Made by a program: the position numbers and the translations under genes. Shown piece by piece: positions 47,999 to 57,119 of a stretch of DNA of 64,000 bases. The notes under the pieces are model-generated. The model was not told the origin of the DNA. It saw only the letters and a list, made by a program, of their open reading frames with translations, and searched no databases. Each line of letters starts with the position of its first letter. The first letter of the stretch is position 1. Source of the stretch: Flammeovirga aprica JL-4 (lineage in GTDB: Bacteria > Bacteroidota > Bacteroidia > Cytophagales > Flammeovirgaceae); the NCBI RefSeq assembly GCF_012844305.1, contig NZ_JABANE010000032.1:1-64000 (forward strand), in the 5' to 3' direction.

Positions 47999-48718
47999 TT
48001 AAACCGCCGGTCTTGTCGTTGAAATAGCATAGGAAATCTCCTTGGTGATTTTGTCAAGGTCGGAGGCACTTGTTTTAAGGTGAGTGAGAATTTCTTTATT
48101 GTAATTCGTGTCCTGCTCATTAAACAGTTCCAATAAGCCCATGATTCTACACAGAGGACCTCTTACTTTATGTGAATTGATATGACAGTACTTTTCTATG
48201 GCCTCATTCTGACTTCTCAGCATAGCCTTTACAGTTTCTAGTTCTGTGCTTACTTCAATTTCTTTACTGCTTCTGTTGACTACTTCTAAGCTATTGTTGA
48301 TGTTTTGCATAAACATCATGATTTCTCTTTTCAAAACACCAATACGGTTTACTCTAGCATTAATACTGTTGATAAGTTCCTCATGAGTAAAAGGTTTTGT
48401 AAGGTAATCATCAGCCATCAGGTCCATTCCTCTTCTGATATCTTGCTTATCACTTTTTGCTGATAGAAATATAAAAGGAATACCCACAGCTAAAGGGTTT
48501 TTTCTTAGCTCCGTCAGAAATATATAGCCATTCATTTTTGGCATCATTACATCGCATAAGATGATATCAGGTATTTTTTCTTCAATAATCTCAAGTGCTT
48601 CATGTCCACTTTGTGCTGCTAATACTTTAAAATCATTAATCTCAAGCAAGTCGATAATACTATCCAACAGATTTTTTTCATCATCAATTACTAATACTGT
48701 AGTATCATTGTTATTCAT
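47999..48718 (-). CDS. response regulator fused to a histidine-kinase dimerisation-type helix, no ATPase domain
   Basis: Start 48718 (MNNNDTTVLVIDDE) gives a canonical receiver; an upstream in-frame Met at 48778 adds 20 residues of no recognisable use. The receiver (1-120) has Asp56 in IILCDVMMPKMNG, Ser86 and Lys108. Residues about 125-239 look like a DHp/HisKA helix pair with His183 in INSHKVRGPLCRIMGLLELF, but the chain ends at 239 with no HATPase_c. That makes it a receiver-plus-phosphotransfer-like module rather than a kinase. It lies 73 bp after the exported CHAT gene and probably is in its operon. Partner kinase unknown. Confidence 0.8.
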   Translation of the reverse strand: MNNNDTTVLVIDDEKNLLDSIIDLLEINDFKVLAAQSGHEALEIIEEKIPDIILCDVMMPKMNGYIFLTELRKNPLAVGIPFIFLSAKSDKQDIRRGMDLMADDYLTKPFTHEELINSINARVNRIGVLKREIMMFMQNINNSLEVVNRSSKEIEVSTELETVKAMLRSQNEAIEKYCHINSHKVRGPLCRIMGLLELFNEQDTNYNKEILTHLKTSASDLDKITKEISYAISTTRPAV

Positions 48719-48791
48719 AGAGTGAGTGCAGTTTTCGGGAAAAAAACATATATAGTCAACCTCAACAACAATGCACAATATTCAGAAGTTC

Positions 48792-51479
48792 CTAATGATG
48801 ACCAATTAATGTGAATGGAGCCCAATAATATGGGCTGAAGTAAAGACCATCTTGAATAAGTTTAATTTTGGCTTTCTGTAATGAGGCAGAAATTGTCTCA
48901 CCTGCAGTGATACCACTGTAAAAATGTTTCATCAGTAAAGCCGTAGAATAATCATTGATATTCCAAAGAGAAACAACAGCATTTTTTGCCCCGGCATATT
49001 TTAAAGCTCTTGATAATCCAATCAATCCTTCTCCCTTTGTGAGTTTTCCCATACCGGTTTCACATGCGGAAAGGGTCACTAGATTGACATCCAAATTGAG
49101 GTTGTAAATGTCTGAAGCATACAGAAGTCCTTCATGTCCTTGTTCATCTAGTAAATAAATATAAGATTGATTAGGATGTTCTGAATCTACAAAACCGTGA
49201 GTGGCAAAATGCAGATAATTGTAAGTGTTTACACTGTCACTTTTCAAGATACTTTTACGAGCATTTGTATAAGTATAGTTCTTTGCCGTCCAGCCTTTTG
49301 TTCTGAATAATGCACCAATTTCATTCACTTCTGAAAGAGAGCCATATAAACTGTTGAGTACTTCCTGACCAGCACTGTCCGTGAAGTTGATAGGTGCCCA
49401 GCTTGCAAAACTAGGAGTGATGTCTTCTTCTTCCATATTTGAAAATGCTAATGTGGCAGAGAAGTTATAATTAACAGCAAATCGGTTGACTAGGAAAGGA
49501 TATTTATTAAATGGCAGGTTTTTGTCACTCACTTCATCCGTAAGAAGCAAGTCCATAGGGATATTATTAATTTGCCCATCTAAAAGAAAGGTGATCTGAG
49601 TGATTTTATCAGAAAAAGTAAAAGGGAAGAGAATCGGTGACAAATAATTAGTGGACATGATGATGATTTCATCAAAATTAAATTTTAAACCTGTTTCCAG
49701 ACTGATAATTTCATCTTTCACATTATCATCAAAAACTTCCGTAAATATCTTAATCTTACCTTTTGTGATCACAAAAATATAAAGCAGCTCTTCTTTTTCA
49801 GCAATGAAATAACTGATCAAAGCTTCGTTGTCTTTGATGTTTTCTTGAATCTCTTTATAAGTGATATTTTCCTGCTTGTATTTCAGTTCAAAATATTTTG
49901 GATATTCTTTTTCCAATGCACTAACATGTGATTTCAATTCATTTTGTGTATTGAAAAGAGCTTCTTCTAACCTTTGGATTTCTGATGGATTGCATTTCAA
50001 GATCTGTTGCTCTAATGAGTTTACCTTTTCAAGCAAAAGATTTTCCTTTTCAAGTAAAGAGGAAGGAATACCTGAAAATGACTTGGCATTGGTTTCCTGA
50101 ATCGATTCTAAAAGTGTCGCCGCTTTGCTCCATTCCACAAAATGAAATGCTTCTTTGATCCATTTTTCTGAATTAATTGAAGCCTTAGAAAGTGCCAGGC
50201 AAAGTGTGATACCGCTAGAATAAATATCGTTGGTGATAGCACTCAGACGTATCTTATCCGCTTTGCTTCTTTGCGTGTTCCTAATATTCTGTATCGTTTG
50301 ATGTGCAAGTTTCAGCCCTTGAATACCAACAAGCAGATCATTTCTTTTGAGTGTTTTTGTGTAATGCAATTTTTCAAGTGCTTCTGCCTTTTTTTGTAAT
50401 ACGACGATATTAATAAAAGGGCTTATGAAGTCTTCTCCAGTGGGTTGTGAGTTGATATTAGGATCATTGAAGTTGGTGTTATTTGCAATTAAAGCCTCTT
50501 GATACAATCGTAAAGCCTCTTTTGTATTACCTGCCTCAAAATTAATTTCTCCTTTCTTCAGGAAAATATTGGCAATTTCTGGGTGCTTTGCACCGAAAAT
50601 AGATTGGTATTGTGATAATGCGAGGTCGTAGAATTCAATCGCTAATTCAGCTTGATTACTTTTAAGATAAGCGTCCGCCATATTGACATATGCAAAAGCA
50701 ACATTGGGGTGGTTGCTTCCATATGTTTTCTCCCATATACCTGCCGCTTTCTCGAAGGAAGCAATGGCTTTGTCGAGTAAGAAATTTTTCTGGAAAATGA
50801 TTCCAATATTAATGTAAATAGAAGCCATACTCGGATGGTTTTCTTCTGGATAAACCTCCTTATATACCTTCAAAGCTTCCTCATAATGATATTGGGCCTT
50901 GTAAGTGTCTGAAGAACTATAAACGAGACCTAAATTAAGGTTGATGTTAGCGGCTCCGATTTTATCATTGATATTTTCATTCAGTACTAAAGCTTGTTTT
51001 AGATAATCTGTGGCTTCATCAATTGCTCCTAGTTGCCAGTATGCGATTCCAGTAAGAGAGAAATTTTCGATTTTAAGTGTATTCAGAAATTCACTTTCTT
51101 TAAAACTCTTGAATAAAAATGCCCCTTCTTCTAGTACTTTTATTGCTTCATTTGGGTAGCCTTGATTTTGATATAAGAAACCTTTAGCATTCAGAATTTC
51201 TATATATGCCGGTGAATTTTTTACTATATCATTATCGAGTAGTTGGAATGCCTTGGTATAAAGCCCTAATTGTCCGTAGTTTTTACCAAGCCAAGCTTTC
51301 TTTCTATTTAAAACTGTTTTTGTAGCACTGCTAGGGACCTTTTGTAGAAGCGCTATGGATTTGTCGAAGTTGCCATATTCATAGTAAGTAATAGCACTAT
51401 CGAGCCATACATTCTGACCGAATAATGAGAAAGGCAGCAGTAGTGCAAAGAGAGTATAAAAAAATAAATTCTTGCTCAT
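48792..51479 (-). CDS. exported TPR-CHAT protein (caspase-like protease domain)
   Basis: Residues 1-22 form a signal peptide (MSKNLFFYTLFALLLPFSLFG), so the protein should leave the cytoplasm. Residues about 25-340 are TPR repeats (NYGQLGLYTKAFQLL, INLGLVYSSSDTYKAQYHYEEAL, YVNMADAYLKSNQAELAIEFYDLAL). Residues about 400-570 are helical and coiled. The C-terminal CHAT domain (about 600-895) holds the catalytic dyad His761 in HFATHGF and Cys806 in LSACETGMGK. TPR-CHAT proteins are known from cyanobacteria and Bacteroidota and include CRISPR-linked proteases, but a signal peptide means this one works in the periplasm or at the surface. It starts 4 bp after an outer-membrane barrel gene, so they are co-transcribed. 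Confidence 0.88.
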   Translation of the reverse strand: MSKNLFFYTLFALLLPFSLFGQNVWLDSAITYYEYGNFDKSIALLQKVPSSATKTVLNRKKAWLGKNYGQLGLYTKAFQLLDNDIVKNSPAYIEILNAKGFLYQNQGYPNEAIKVLEEGAFLFKSFKESEFLNTLKIENFSLTGIAYWQLGAIDEATDYLKQALVLNENINDKIGAANINLNLGLVYSSSDTYKAQYHYEEALKVYKEVYPEENHPSMASIYINIGIIFQKNFLLDKAIASFEKAAGIWEKTYGSNHPNVAFAYVNMADAYLKSNQAELAIEFYDLALSQYQSIFGAKHPEIANIFLKKGEINFEAGNTKEALRLYQEALIANNTNFNDPNINSQPTGEDFISPFINIVVLQKKAEALEKLHYTKTLKRNDLLVGIQGLKLAHQTIQNIRNTQRSKADKIRLSAITNDIYSSGITLCLALSKASINSEKWIKEAFHFVEWSKAATLLESIQETNAKSFSGIPSSLLEKENLLLEKVNSLEQQILKCNPSEIQRLEEALFNTQNELKSHVSALEKEYPKYFELKYKQENITYKEIQENIKDNEALISYFIAEKEELLYIFVITKGKIKIFTEVFDDNVKDEIISLETGLKFNFDEIIIMSTNYLSPILFPFTFSDKITQITFLLDGQINNIPMDLLLTDEVSDKNLPFNKYPFLVNRFAVNYNFSATLAFSNMEEEDITPSFASWAPINFTDSAGQEVLNSLYGSLSEVNEIGALFRTKGWTAKNYTYTNARKSILKSDSVNTYNYLHFATHGFVDSEHPNQSYIYLLDEQGHEGLLYASDIYNLNLDVNLVTLSACETGMGKLTKGEGLIGLSRALKYAGAKNAVVSLWNINDYSTALLMKHFYSGITAGETISASLQKAKIKLIQDGLYFSPYYWAPFTLIGHH

Positions 51480-51483
51480 TTTC

Positions 51484-52425
51484 TTAGAATTGATGTTTTA
51501 ATAGTAGGTTGAAAACGTAATCTCTAGCTAAACCATCGGGGTTGAAAGGACGCTGTAAAGAGGCGTAAGCGGCGATTGCACCTACACTGAAATAAGGAGA
51601 GAAATTGTAGCTTCCTTCCAGAAGTAAATTGACTGCAAGTCCATCAGATTTTTCAAAGACATAATTGCCATTATTAAGACTTTCAACAAAAGCATTCTCA
51701 AGTTTGTATATGGCCAGTACTGAAGGTGATAAAGCCCATTTGGAAGTCCTTAAAGTATATTTTAACCTGCCTGAAACATCCGCTTTTCTATCGAGGTGAC
51801 GAGTGGCGGGGTACCAGTTCTGCATCCATTTGTAATTAGGTTGTTCCGACCAATAATCAGGATCATATTCATGCTTTGAAGCAGTGGTAAGTGGGTGCTG
51901 ATAACCGAAAGAGAGGTGCCATGCTTTTGAAGATACTGCAATACCAATCAGTGCGTCATATGTTCCCAAAGAAGTATTGAAATACATAGGCAGTGGAAGG
52001 CCATTGAGTGAAGCATCTGCATCTGATGTAGGGATTTTACCACCTATCACTGTAGCTACTTGCCATTTTTCGGTTTGAAGAAGGGCGTAACTATAAGCCA
52101 AGGTAATATCACCTATACCACTTGTAGTTGTCAGAGGGCTTTCTTTAAATGCGTATGCCGTTTTAATTTGAAAGCTGTTTCTTCTATTGAGGTGGTAATT
52201 AATAGCCACGCCAATGCCTCTGTCGGTATGATTATCTTGATAGATTTGATAATAGAGTAAATAATCTACCGTAAATTGATTTTCAAAGTACGATAAGTTT
52301 TCGCCATCATTTTCAGGGTTAAGTGCTCCTGTAGTACAGATCCCTGCATCACTACAACCTTGAGCGTAAACTATGTTTTGATGGACTAAAAAAAGAGCGA
52401 AAACAATTGCAAAAAAATACATCAC
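51484..52425 (-). CDS. outer-membrane beta-barrel protein, first gene of the CHAT operon
   Basis: The signal peptide ends near residue 22 (IVYAQ) and the mature N-terminus begins GCSDAGICTTGALNP, a cysteine-containing start seen in several Bacteroidota barrel proteins. Alternating strands continue to the C-terminus (DYVFNLLLKHQF). No transporter family is recognised. Because its stop is 4 bp from the CHAT start, a role as membrane partner, secretion route or substrate of the CHAT protein is plausible but unproven. The upstream region is divergent with the GH3 gene. Confidence 0.8.
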   Translation of the reverse strand: MMYFFAIVFALFLVHQNIVYAQGCSDAGICTTGALNPENDGENLSYFENQFTVDYLLYYQIYQDNHTDRGIGVAINYHLNRRNSFQIKTAYAFKESPLTTTSGIGDITLAYSYALLQTEKWQVATVIGGKIPTSDADASLNGLPLPMYFNTSLGTYDALIGIAVSSKAWHLSFGYQHPLTTASKHEYDPDYWSEQPNYKWMQNWYPATRHLDRKADVSGRLKYTLRTSKWALSPSVLAIYKLENAFVESLNNGNYVFEKSDGLAVNLLLEGSYNFSPYFSVGAIAAYASLQRPFNPDGLARDYVFNLLLKHQF

Positions 52426-52515
52426 TGAAAAGAAAGTAAATAAACAATGTTTTTTGATAAGAGAGTTATTAATTTAGTGCTTTGAGCTAACAGAAAAACA
52501 CTTATTCCGTAATAT

Positions 52516-54366
52516 ATGCCTAATTTCTTGAAATCAATACTTTTTTTAAAGGTCTTTATGGTCATTAGTACAATCACTTTTGCCCAAGAAAAGCATTATC
52601 CTTCTTTTTTCAACGCTTCTGTGGAAGATCTGCATTGGGTGGATTCGGTCTGGAATTCACTTGATGAAGAAGAGAAAATTGCACAATTGTTTATTGTACC
52701 TCATTATACCTCAAATAGTTATAGCGAGGTGGAAGACCTAGTGAAAAAGTACAATGTTGGGGGAGTGATTTTCTTTAAAGGAAGAGCTGCAACTCAAGTC
52801 AATGCCATCAATAAATTAAATAAAGTAGCCAAGACTCCTCTAGTATATACTTTAGATGCTGAATGGGGTTTGGGAATGCGCTTGCCTAAAGATGGGATCT
52901 CTTATCCTTATGCCATGACTCTCGGGGCGATTGAAGATGATCACCTGATATTTGAAATGGGAGTACAAATGGCAGAACAGCTCAAAAGAGTGGGGGTAAG
53001 CGTAAGCTATGGTCCAGTAGTGGATTTAAATAACAATCCTCTGAATCCGGTGATTAATTATAGGTCCTTTGGTGAAAATAAAGAAAAAGTAGCTGCCAAG
53101 GCAATTCAATATGTTCACGGACTTCAATCTCAAAAAGTACTGGCAGTAGGCAAACATTTCCCTGGACATGGAGATACAAGTGTAGATTCTCATAAAGACC
53201 TTCCTGTTATACCTCATGATATTCCAAGGTTGGATTCAATGGAGTTGTACCCTTTCAAAAAAATAATTGAAGCAGGAGTGGGAGGTGTGATGACGGCTCA
53301 TCTAAGTGTACCCGTCTGGGACGAACAGCCTTCCTCTTTATCTCCAAAGATTATTACAGAAGTGCTTAGAGATTCATTAGCCTTTAATGGATTGATTTTT
53401 ACGGATGGAATTTTGATGGATGCTATCACAAAAAGATTTCAAATGTATGGAAAGGCAGATGCTAAAGCACTAGTAGCTGGAAATGATGTTGTGGAATTTA
53501 CAAATCATATTGGAGATGCTATTGACGCCGTGAAAGAAGAGATTGATAATGGTAATATAACTTGGGAAGATATTGATCAAAAAGGCTGGAGAATGCTTTT
53601 AATGAAAAAATGGGCTGGTCTTGACCGTCCGGTTTCTCCATCAGCAGATAATTTATATGAAGACCTTCACCCTTTAAAAGCGAAGCATTTGATCCAGAAT
53701 ATTGCAGATGAGGCAGTGACTTTATTGCAATATGAAGGTGGATTGCCTTTGTCAAAAGGAAGTGGAAGAATTGCCGTTGTGAATATTGGCTCCAAAAACT
53801 ACAGTGAATTAACTTCCATGATGCAAAGTAAGGGAATGGAGGTGACATCCTTTTTCTTATCAAAAAGAGCTTCTCAACAAGAAGTAACGGCATTAATCAA
53901 AAAATTAAAAAACTTTGATACTGTCATCAGCCAACTTTCAGGGTTTTATATGACCCAAGGTGCGAAAGATATTGCTGTTGAATTAGAAAACGGAAAAGCA
54001 TCCCCTACATTAAAATACCCATATAAAATCACCTATGCACAGATAAAGTATATGGAGCAAGCAAATCAATTGCCTCATCATTTTACAGTGGTATTAGGTA
54101 ATGCTTATGTATTACGTTCATTTCAAGGCATTGAAAAACAAAATGGAATACTTCTCGCTTATCAAAATTCAAAAGCACTCAGAAACGCAGTAGGAAAAAT
54201 AATGATAGGGGAGATTCCACCTAAAGGATCACTTCCTGTAACAATTGATAGAAGATATAAAGAAGGGACTTCCTATAAGTCACTAGAAAATCCTAATACA
54301 AAAAAGGTAGAAAGAGTAAGTATTTCTACATTATCCATTCCTAAATTAAATAAATCAGATGTTTAG
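52516..54366 (+). CDS. NagZ-like glycoside hydrolase family 3 enzyme
   Basis: The signal peptide ends near residue 24 (ITFAQ), so it acts in the periplasm. The GH3 barrel (about 45-360) contains the NagZ signature KHFPGHGDTSVDSHKDLP (from Lys213), with the Asp/His dyad used as acid/base, and nucleophile Asp297 in IFTDGILMDAI. A C-terminal GH3_C-like domain (about 375-600) follows, giving 616 aa, longer than single-domain proteobacterial NagZ. It likely cleaves beta-N-acetylglucosamine from muropeptides. It overlaps the NamZ-like gene by 8 bp, so the two are co-translated. Confidence 0.88.
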   Translation: MPNFLKSILFLKVFMVISTITFAQEKHYPSFFNASVEDLHWVDSVWNSLDEEEKIAQLFIVPHYTSNSYSEVEDLVKKYNVGGVIFFKGRAATQVNAINKLNKVAKTPLVYTLDAEWGLGMRLPKDGISYPYAMTLGAIEDDHLIFEMGVQMAEQLKRVGVSVSYGPVVDLNNNPLNPVINYRSFGENKEKVAAKAIQYVHGLQSQKVLAVGKHFPGHGDTSVDSHKDLPVIPHDIPRLDSMELYPFKKIIEAGVGGVMTAHLSVPVWDEQPSSLSPKIITEVLRDSLAFNGLIFTDGILMDAITKRFQMYGKADAKALVAGNDVVEFTNHIGDAIDAVKEEIDNGNITWEDIDQKGWRMLLMKKWAGLDRPVSPSADNLYEDLHPLKAKHLIQNIADEAVTLLQYEGGLPLSKGSGRIAVVNIGSKNYSELTSMMQSKGMEVTSFFLSKRASQQEVTALIKKLKNFDTVISQLSGFYMTQGAKDIAVELENGKASPTLKYPYKITYAQIKYMEQANQLPHHFTVVLGNAYVLRSFQGIEKQNGILLAYQNSKALRNAVGKIMIGEIPPKGSLPVTIDRRYKEGTSYKSLENPNTKKVERVSISTLSIPKLNKSDV

Positions 54367-55552
54367 ACTACTACTTTTCCCTTTCTTGATTTTAGTCAAC
54401 TTGGCATGCACTGCTGAAACAAAAACAATTAAAGAACAAGAAGAGGCAACTCCAGAAATAATTGTAGGTGCAGCACAAACTCAAAGCTACTTGCCACTCT
54501 TAGAAGGAAAGAAAGTGGGCGTGTTGGTAAATCAAACTTCTACTATTGGCGATGTACATTTGGTGGATTCATTGGTAGCATTGGGAGTGGATATTCAGAT
54601 GATTTTTGCTCCCGAACATGGTTTCAGAGGAAAAGAAGATGCAGGGGCGCATGTTGATGATGCTATTGACCCTTCAACGGGTATTAAGATTTACTCTATC
54701 TATGGTAAAAATAAAAGGCCTTCACCTGAATTATTGGAACAAGTTGATCTAGTCATTTTTGACATACAGGATGTGGGTTGCCGTTTTTATACTTATATCA
54801 GTTCCATGCACTATATGATGGAAGCTTGTGCGGAAGCAGGAAAGCAAATGCTGGTATTGGATCGTCCTAATCCTAATGGGATGTATATTGATGGACCTGT
54901 TTTAGATTTGAAATTCAAGTCTTTTGTGGGTATGCACCAAATTCCTATTCTGCATGGCTTGACAGTGGGTGAGTTGGCACAGATGATTAACGGAGAACAG
55001 TGGCTGAGAAATAAAAACAAGTGTGATCTGACCGTGATTCCAGTGAAAAATTATGATCATCAAATGCCTTTCAGATTGCCGGTAAAACCATCTCCCAATT
55101 TACCGAATGATCAGTCAATTTTACTTTATCCTTCACTCTGTTTCTTTGAGGCAACTCCTGTTAGTATAGGAAGAGGGACGAGTTTTCCTTTTCAAGTGAT
55201 CGGTTATCCTAATCAAAAATTGGGTGACTTTGAATTTACACCAAAATCTACGCCTGGAGCAGCAACAAATCCTGTACTCAAAGATCAATTGTGCTTCGGT
55301 GAAGATTTAAGGAATGAAAAAAGAGGTGGGTTGCAACTTTCTTATATCATTGAATGGAATAAAAAATTCAATGCTGAAGAAAGTAAATCTATCATCTCAA
55401 AAAACAAATGGATGGATCTTCTTTGTGGTACTGATCAGGTCCGTTTAGCTTTAGATAAAGGAAAAACAGAAGCAGAAATAAAAAACGCTTGGAAAGAAGA
55501 TCTAGATAAATACAAGTTGATGAGAAAGAAGTATTTACTCTATAATGATTAA
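54359..55552 (+). CDS. NamZ-like exo-beta-N-acetylmuramidase (DUF1343/GH171) lipoprotein
   Basis: A lipoprotein signal, FPFLILVNLAC (Cys17), precedes a full-length DUF1343 domain (about 40-397). Recognisable motifs are LVNQTSTIGDVHLVDSL, MIFAPEHGFRGKEDAG, DLVIFDIQDVGCRFYTYI and VLDRPNPN. DUF1343 is the family of NamZ, shown in Bacillus subtilis to remove terminal MurNAc from peptidoglycan fragments (GH171). Together with the NagZ-like enzyme encoded 8 bp upstream it would strip both sugars alternately. This pairing strongly supports the function; Cys17 suggests outer-membrane anchoring. Confidence 0.88.
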   Translation: MFRLLLFPFLILVNLACTAETKTIKEQEEATPEIIVGAAQTQSYLPLLEGKKVGVLVNQTSTIGDVHLVDSLVALGVDIQMIFAPEHGFRGKEDAGAHVDDAIDPSTGIKIYSIYGKNKRPSPELLEQVDLVIFDIQDVGCRFYTYISSMHYMMEACAEAGKQMLVLDRPNPNGMYIDGPVLDLKFKSFVGMHQIPILHGLTVGELAQMINGEQWLRNKNKCDLTVIPVKNYDHQMPFRLPVKPSPNLPNDQSILLYPSLCFFEATPVSIGRGTSFPFQVIGYPNQKLGDFEFTPKSTPGAATNPVLKDQLCFGEDLRNEKRGGLQLSYIIEWNKKFNAEESKSIISKNKWMDLLCGTDQVRLALDKGKTEAEIKNAWKEDLDKYKLMRKKYLLYND

Positions 55553-55565
55553 TGGATGTAGAGCA

Positions 55566-55805
55566 CTACTTGGATTGCTTTTTCATCTTTTCAAGGTAAA
55601 GTTGCTCTACTTTCTCTCTTGCCCAAGGTGTTCTTCTTAAAAACTTTAAACTTGATTTTACGGACGGGTTACTATAAAAACAATTGATTTGAATTCTACT
55701 ATGCAATTGCTCCCATCCATAATAGTCCACTAAATATTCTACAATATCAGAAAGTTTGACACCGTGCAAAGGGTTATTAGGCTGTTCTTGTTTTGTATTT
55801 TCCAT
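55566..55805 (-). CDS. VF530-family (DUF2132) small protein
   Basis: The 79-residue protein matches the VF530/DUF2132 family: [60 protein letters not shown] solved family structure has a winged-helix-like fold and DNA binding is suggested but unproven. It is antisense to and follows the NamZ-like gene closely (13-bp gap between stop codons), and its promoter box is directly at its start. Confidence 0.9.
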   Translation of the reverse strand: MENTKQEQPNNPLHGVKLSDIVEYLVDYYGWEQLHSRIQINCFYSNPSVKSSLKFLRRTPWAREKVEQLYLEKMKKQSK

Positions 55806-55809
55806 TTTG

Positions 55810-55817
55810 CAAAAGTA
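55810..55817 (-). promoter_or_regulatory. -7 box TACTTTTG abutting the VF530 gene start
   Basis: The minus strand reads TACTTTTGCAAAATG, with ATG the start codon: the box ends 5 bp before it, as for the Fur-family gene. Confidence 0.5.
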
Positions 55818-55883
55818 AACAATAAAAATGGAGTAACTATGCTTTAATCTCTTCTACTTGATAATAAAAATAAATCCTAAACA

Positions 55884-56261
55884 ATGAATTTAAACCAAAT
55901 TACAGTTCCCACATTAAACGTCCCAAAAGCAATACGATTCTATAAAAAGCTTGGACTGAAATTGATTGTTCATTCTGATGATCACTATGCTCGTTTTGAA
56001 TGTGAAAATGGTGCAACGTTCTCTTTGCACTTAGTGGAGCAGCTTCCGCAGGGAGGAGGTATTTATGTATATTTTGAATGCGAAAATTTAGATGAGAAAG
56101 TCAATGAATTGATTGCTCAGGGAATTCAAATGGAAGAAATGCCTGTTGATCAACGATGGCTTTGGAGAGAAGCTAGATTAAAAGATTTAGACGGGAATCA
56201 GATCATATTATTTTTTGCTGGAGAGAACCGTTTGAACCCACCTTGGAAAATAAATGAATAG
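55884..56261 (+). CDS. VOC-superfamily (glyoxalase/bleomycin-resistance-like) protein
   Basis: Two beta-alpha-beta-beta-beta modules make up this 125-aa protein: the first strands LNQITVPTLNVPKAIRFYKKL and the end LKDLDGNQIILFFAGENR. It is like small VOC lyase/dioxygenase or glyoxalase-related proteins; metal ligands are not all clear, so the substrate is unknown. Monocistronic or weakly linked to the following operon. Confidence 0.85.
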   Translation: MNLNQITVPTLNVPKAIRFYKKLGLKLIVHSDDHYARFECENGATFSLHLVEQLPQGGGIYVYFECENLDEKVNELIAQGIQMEEMPVDQRWLWREARLKDLDGNQIILFFAGENRLNPPWKINE

Positions 56262-56377
56262 TAATTCAATTATTTTTTAAATCTTAAAAGTTATTAACCG
56301 TGGTATCTAATCTTAGTCAATTTTAACATCGTATAAGATAAGGTACACGAAAAAATAACATTAAGATTTACTACGAT

Positions 56378-57076
56378 ATGAATTACACAGCAGAAATTCA
56401 AGGTATGTGTCCACTGGCACAAATGGGGGGAAATGCACATCAAAATGCACCAATTCCAGTTGAAGGTAGAATGGTTCATGCAAAAGATGTTTATGACATT
56501 TCTGGATTATCTCATGGTGTAGGGACTTGTGCTCCACAGCAAGGAGCATCTAAGTTAACAATCAATGTAAAAAATGGAATTATTGAAGAGGCTTTAATAG
56601 AAACTGTGGGTTGTTCAGGAATGACGCACTCAGCGGCTATGGCTTCAGAAATTTTGCCAGGTAAAACAATCTTAGAAGCATTAAATACTGATTTAGTTTG
56701 TGATGCAATAAATGTAGCGATGCGTGAAATCTTCTCACAGTTCGTTTATGGCAGAACTCAATCAGCATTTTCAGAAGGAGGACTTCCAATTGGTGCAGGA
56801 TTAGAGGATTTAGGAAAAGGATTAAGAAGCCAAGTAGGTACAACCTATGGCACAAAAGATAAAGGCGTAAGATATTTAGAAGTAGCAGAAGGATATGTTA
56901 CTCGTTTGGCCATTGATGAAAATGAAGAAGTGATCGGTTATGAATTCGTTCACTTAGGTAAAATGATGGAAATGATTCAGAAAGGGATGGATGCCAATGA
57001 TGCCATGGAAAAAGCAAAGGGCAATTATGGACGTTTTGATGAAGCTGAGAAATACATCGACCCTCGTCATCAATAA
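56378..57076 (+). CDS. NifU-like iron-sulfur scaffold-type protein
   Basis: The N-terminal half resembles NifU/IscU-type Fe-S scaffolds: Cys11 (GMCPLAQM), Cys51 (VGTCAPQQGAS), Cys79 (VGCSGMTHSAAM) and Cys108. A plain extra region (about 140-232) follows with EGYVTRLAIDENEEVIGYEF strands. In Bacteroidota and Firmicutes this type of protein is commonly encoded just before a GGGtGRT-family protein, as here (43-bp gap). The operon's reaction is unknown; Fe-S or metal-cofactor assembly or catalysis by a cysteine-linked cluster is inference. No transport or ferredoxin gene is adjacent. Confidence 0.75.
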   Translation: MNYTAEIQGMCPLAQMGGNAHQNAPIPVEGRMVHAKDVYDISGLSHGVGTCAPQQGASKLTINVKNGIIEEALIETVGCSGMTHSAAMASEILPGKTILEALNTDLVCDAINVAMREIFSQFVYGRTQSAFSEGGLPIGAGLEDLGKGLRSQVGTTYGTKDKGVRYLEVAEGYVTRLAIDENEEVIGYEFVHLGKMMEMIQKGMDANDAMEKAKGNYGRFDEAEKYIDPRHQ

Positions 57077-57119
57077 TTCAATTATCAAAATTATTTTACC
57101 ACATTAAAAAATTACAATC

